DNA of 64,000 nucleotides from NCBI RefSeq assembly GCF_030440425.1, contig NZ_CP098023.1, forward strand, positions 857,501 through 921,500. The letters run 5' to 3'. The notes below the pieces were generated by a model. It did not search any database. It was not told the DNA's origin and saw only the letters and a list, made by a program, of their open reading frames with translations. The DNA is from Microbulbifer sp. MI-G. Lineage in GTDB: Bacteria > Pseudomonadota > Gammaproteobacteria > Pseudomonadales > Cellvibrionaceae. Shown piece by piece: positions 62,638-64,000 of this stretch (positions within the stretch are counted from its first letter, which is position 1; the number at the start of each line of letters is the position of its first letter). A program made the position numbers and the translations under genes.

Positions 62638-63813
62638 TTATTTTTGGGCCAGTTGGGTGACGGGCTGTACCTGCATGCCATCCACGGCATTGGCAATGGC
62701 GGAAGTCACCACTTTTTCGCCGTCGGCCAGGCCGGCGGTGACCACGACGCGATTTTCCGAGGTGGACACTACCTCTACGGTGCGAATATCCAGGCGGTTA
62801 TTCTCATCTATCACGTATACCGTATCGGCATTGCGCAGAGCCTCCCGGGGCAATACCAACGCCTGGTGAGCCTGTACACCTTCTGCCTGTGCGGTCACAA
62901 ACAGTCCTGCTGCCAGGGGTACCCCGTCGCTGGCCCCTTTGCCATAGGGGTCGCGCACTTCTGCGATGGCGTATATCAAACGCGTTTGCTGGTCGATGGC
63001 CGCCTGGGTGCGCACGATGTGTCCCCGCCACTGGCGCTGGGTCTGACCCACCTGGGCGGACAAGGTGACGATCGGTCCGGGATGGGCCGTCGAGGAGACA
63101 AAGCCCATGGGCAGTCCCAGTTCCATCAGTTGGGAATCGGTGAGCGGCAGTCGCACTTCCACAAGGTCAGTGGCAAATACACGCCCGAGCGGCGTGCCGG
63201 TACTGACATACTGGCCCACACCTGCGTCGCGGCGGATCACGCGGCCCCGGAATGGCAACTTGACACGGGTACGCGCCAAGTTGCGTGTTGCATCGGCAAG
63301 TTCCGCCTTGGCGGAGTGCAGGTTGGCCTCGGCTTCCTTCACCTGGGGTTCATTGACCTGCAAGGGCGTCGGTTCTTTATCCGGGTTGGCAGAAAGCCAC
63401 TGCTGGCGCTTGATGCTGGCTTGCGCCTGTGCCTGTAGCAGGAGTACTTGGGCCTGCGCTACCCCGGCCTCGGCTCGGGCCAGCGCAAGGCGGTAGTTGG
63501 CATCGTCCAGCTGGATCAGGGTTTCACCGGCTTTAAACCCGGCGCCCTCGGCGAAACTGGCGGAAATATGGGTGATGCGGCCGGAAACCTCAGGGGTGAG
63601 GTCTATTTCGGTATGTGGGCGCACTACCCCCTGAGTGGTGACGGTAAGCAGAACCGATTCTTCCCGGGCCTCGGTATAGAGTAACGATACCAGGCGTTGC
63701 TCCTCCTCTTTTTTTTCCGGCGCCGGTTTGGCGGCAGACATCCATTGTACGACCCCAAAACCCACTGCCAGCACCAGGACCGGTGCCGCAGCTCTCAAGT
63801 ATTTGTTTTTCAT
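62638..63813 (-). CDS. RND efflux periplasmic adaptor subunit
   Basis: 391-residue membrane fusion protein with an N-terminal anchor (YLRAAAPVLVLAVGFGVVQW). Lipoyl-domain halves are PEVSGRITHISASFAEGAGF and FRGRVIRRDAGVGQYVSTGT around a hairpin rich in Ala/Gln. A beta barrel and membrane-proximal domain follow (VLPREALRNADTVYVIDENN). It links the pump to an outer-membrane channel, which is not in this window. ATG 63813; the first gene of the operon as seen. Confidence 0.92.
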   Translation of the reverse strand: MKNKYLRAAAPVLVLAVGFGVVQWMSAAKPAPEKKEEEQRLVSLLYTEAREESVLLTVTTQGVVRPHTEIDLTPEVSGRITHISASFAEGAGFKAGETLIQLDDANYRLALARAEAGVAQAQVLLLQAQAQASIKRQQWLSANPDKEPTPLQVNEPQVKEAEANLHSAKAELADATRNLARTRVKLPFRGRVIRRDAGVGQYVSTGTPLGRVFATDLVEVRLPLTDSQLMELGLPMGFVSSTAHPGPIVTLSAQVGQTQRQWRGHIVRTQAAIDQQTRLIYAIAEVRDPYGKGASDGVPLAAGLFVTAQAEGVQAHQALVLPREALRNADTVYVIDENNRLDIRTVEVVSTSENRVVVTAGLADGEKVVTSAIANAVDGMQVQPVTQLAQK

Positions 63814-64000
63814 CTATATCTTCTTGTCTGATTGCCAAATTCCACAACGGTCATCGTCGATCGGCCCCGATAACACCACGGAAACCAAAGCCTTGGCCAT
63901 GGGGTTGGCGCCGGGTTGAGTCCTATCAGCGATGGATGCCGGTTGCCAATGGTTTTATTGACGGATCGGGGAGGGAGTTTGGATGCGGTAGCATAAAATT
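63814..64000. other. Upstream region of the RND operon
   Basis: 187 bases to the window edge. No regulator gene or clear operator is visible. An open frame crossing it has no recognisable character. Confidence 0.3.

Noticed and set aside
61951..63438. 495-codon open frame on the plus strand opposite the RND genes
   Set aside because: It is the antisense shadow of two intact RND genes in high-GC sequence; no ribosome site or domain.
1..64000. CRISPR array
   Set aside because: No set of regularly spaced identical repeats was seen; the repeats present are iterons, att sites, attC sites and IS copies.

Overview
The window looks like chromosome of a marine-type gammaproteobacterium. The block yhbY / rlmE-ftsH-folP-glmM-tpiA-secG-tRNA-Leu(GAG) and the nadC, DUF1631, ampD, ampE neighbourhood are gammaproteobacterial, and the protein style resembles Cellvibrionales such as Microbulbifer. 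The genus is an inference from gene order and protein character; no search was run.

Positions 1-21345 are backbone of fairly high GC: the end of a cytochrome cbb3 oxidase assembly operon (ccoI, ccoS, a TauE/SafE-like protein), nadC, a DUF1631 regulator-like protein, cell-wall recycling genes (ampD, ampE, an AmpG-type permease), a PLP dehydratase, a PEBP-like secreted protein, an alkyltransferase-like DNA repair protein, a DUF481 outer-membrane protein, an SDR reductase, and the yhbY to secG housekeeping run ending at tRNA-Leu.

Positions 21323-40668 are an integrated element that uses the 3' end of tRNA-Leu as its attachment site. The left part is a P4-like satellite module: tyrosine integrase with arm-type repeats, an unknown protein, AlpA-type regulator, an iteron cluster, a KilA-N protein, a region laid out like P4 RNA immunity (three short complementary boxes and a terminator), a small protein and a DUF927 primase/helicase. 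Inside it (29232-38014) is a cluster of integron attC sites with five complete or nearly complete gene cassettes and no integron integrase. The cassettes encode a membrane protein, a lipoprotein and three proteins I do not recognise. This array was later hit by IS481- and IS3-family elements and by a group II intron that sits inside an attC recombination box. The far end carries a primase fragment, a GNAT-like gene pair, an inverted copy of the iteron cluster, a repeated right-end segment and a second tRNA-Leu 3' end followed by a ruined second integrase.

Positions 40670-49480 are a graveyard of further element remnants: two more integrase fragments, a second copy of the right-end segment, an IS5/IS427 copy and an IS3/IS51-type copy. 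They are mixed with live-looking accessory genes (DoxX, VOC protein with a divergent YafY-type regulator, PadR regulator with a membrane partner). Positions 49595-56544 hold a decayed bacteriocin-type export locus: an HlyD adaptor, a C39-peptidase ABC exporter broken by a frameshift and an amber codon, and two peptides with double-glycine leaders. Positions 53451-59460 are mostly overlapping IS5, IS4, IS66, IS256, IS200/IS605 and IS3 fragments. Positions 59500-63813 return to high GC with a two-gene RND efflux system on the minus strand. The rimP-nusA genes that usually follow this tRNA-Leu are not reached, so the right edge of the insertion-rich zone may not be a simple junction.
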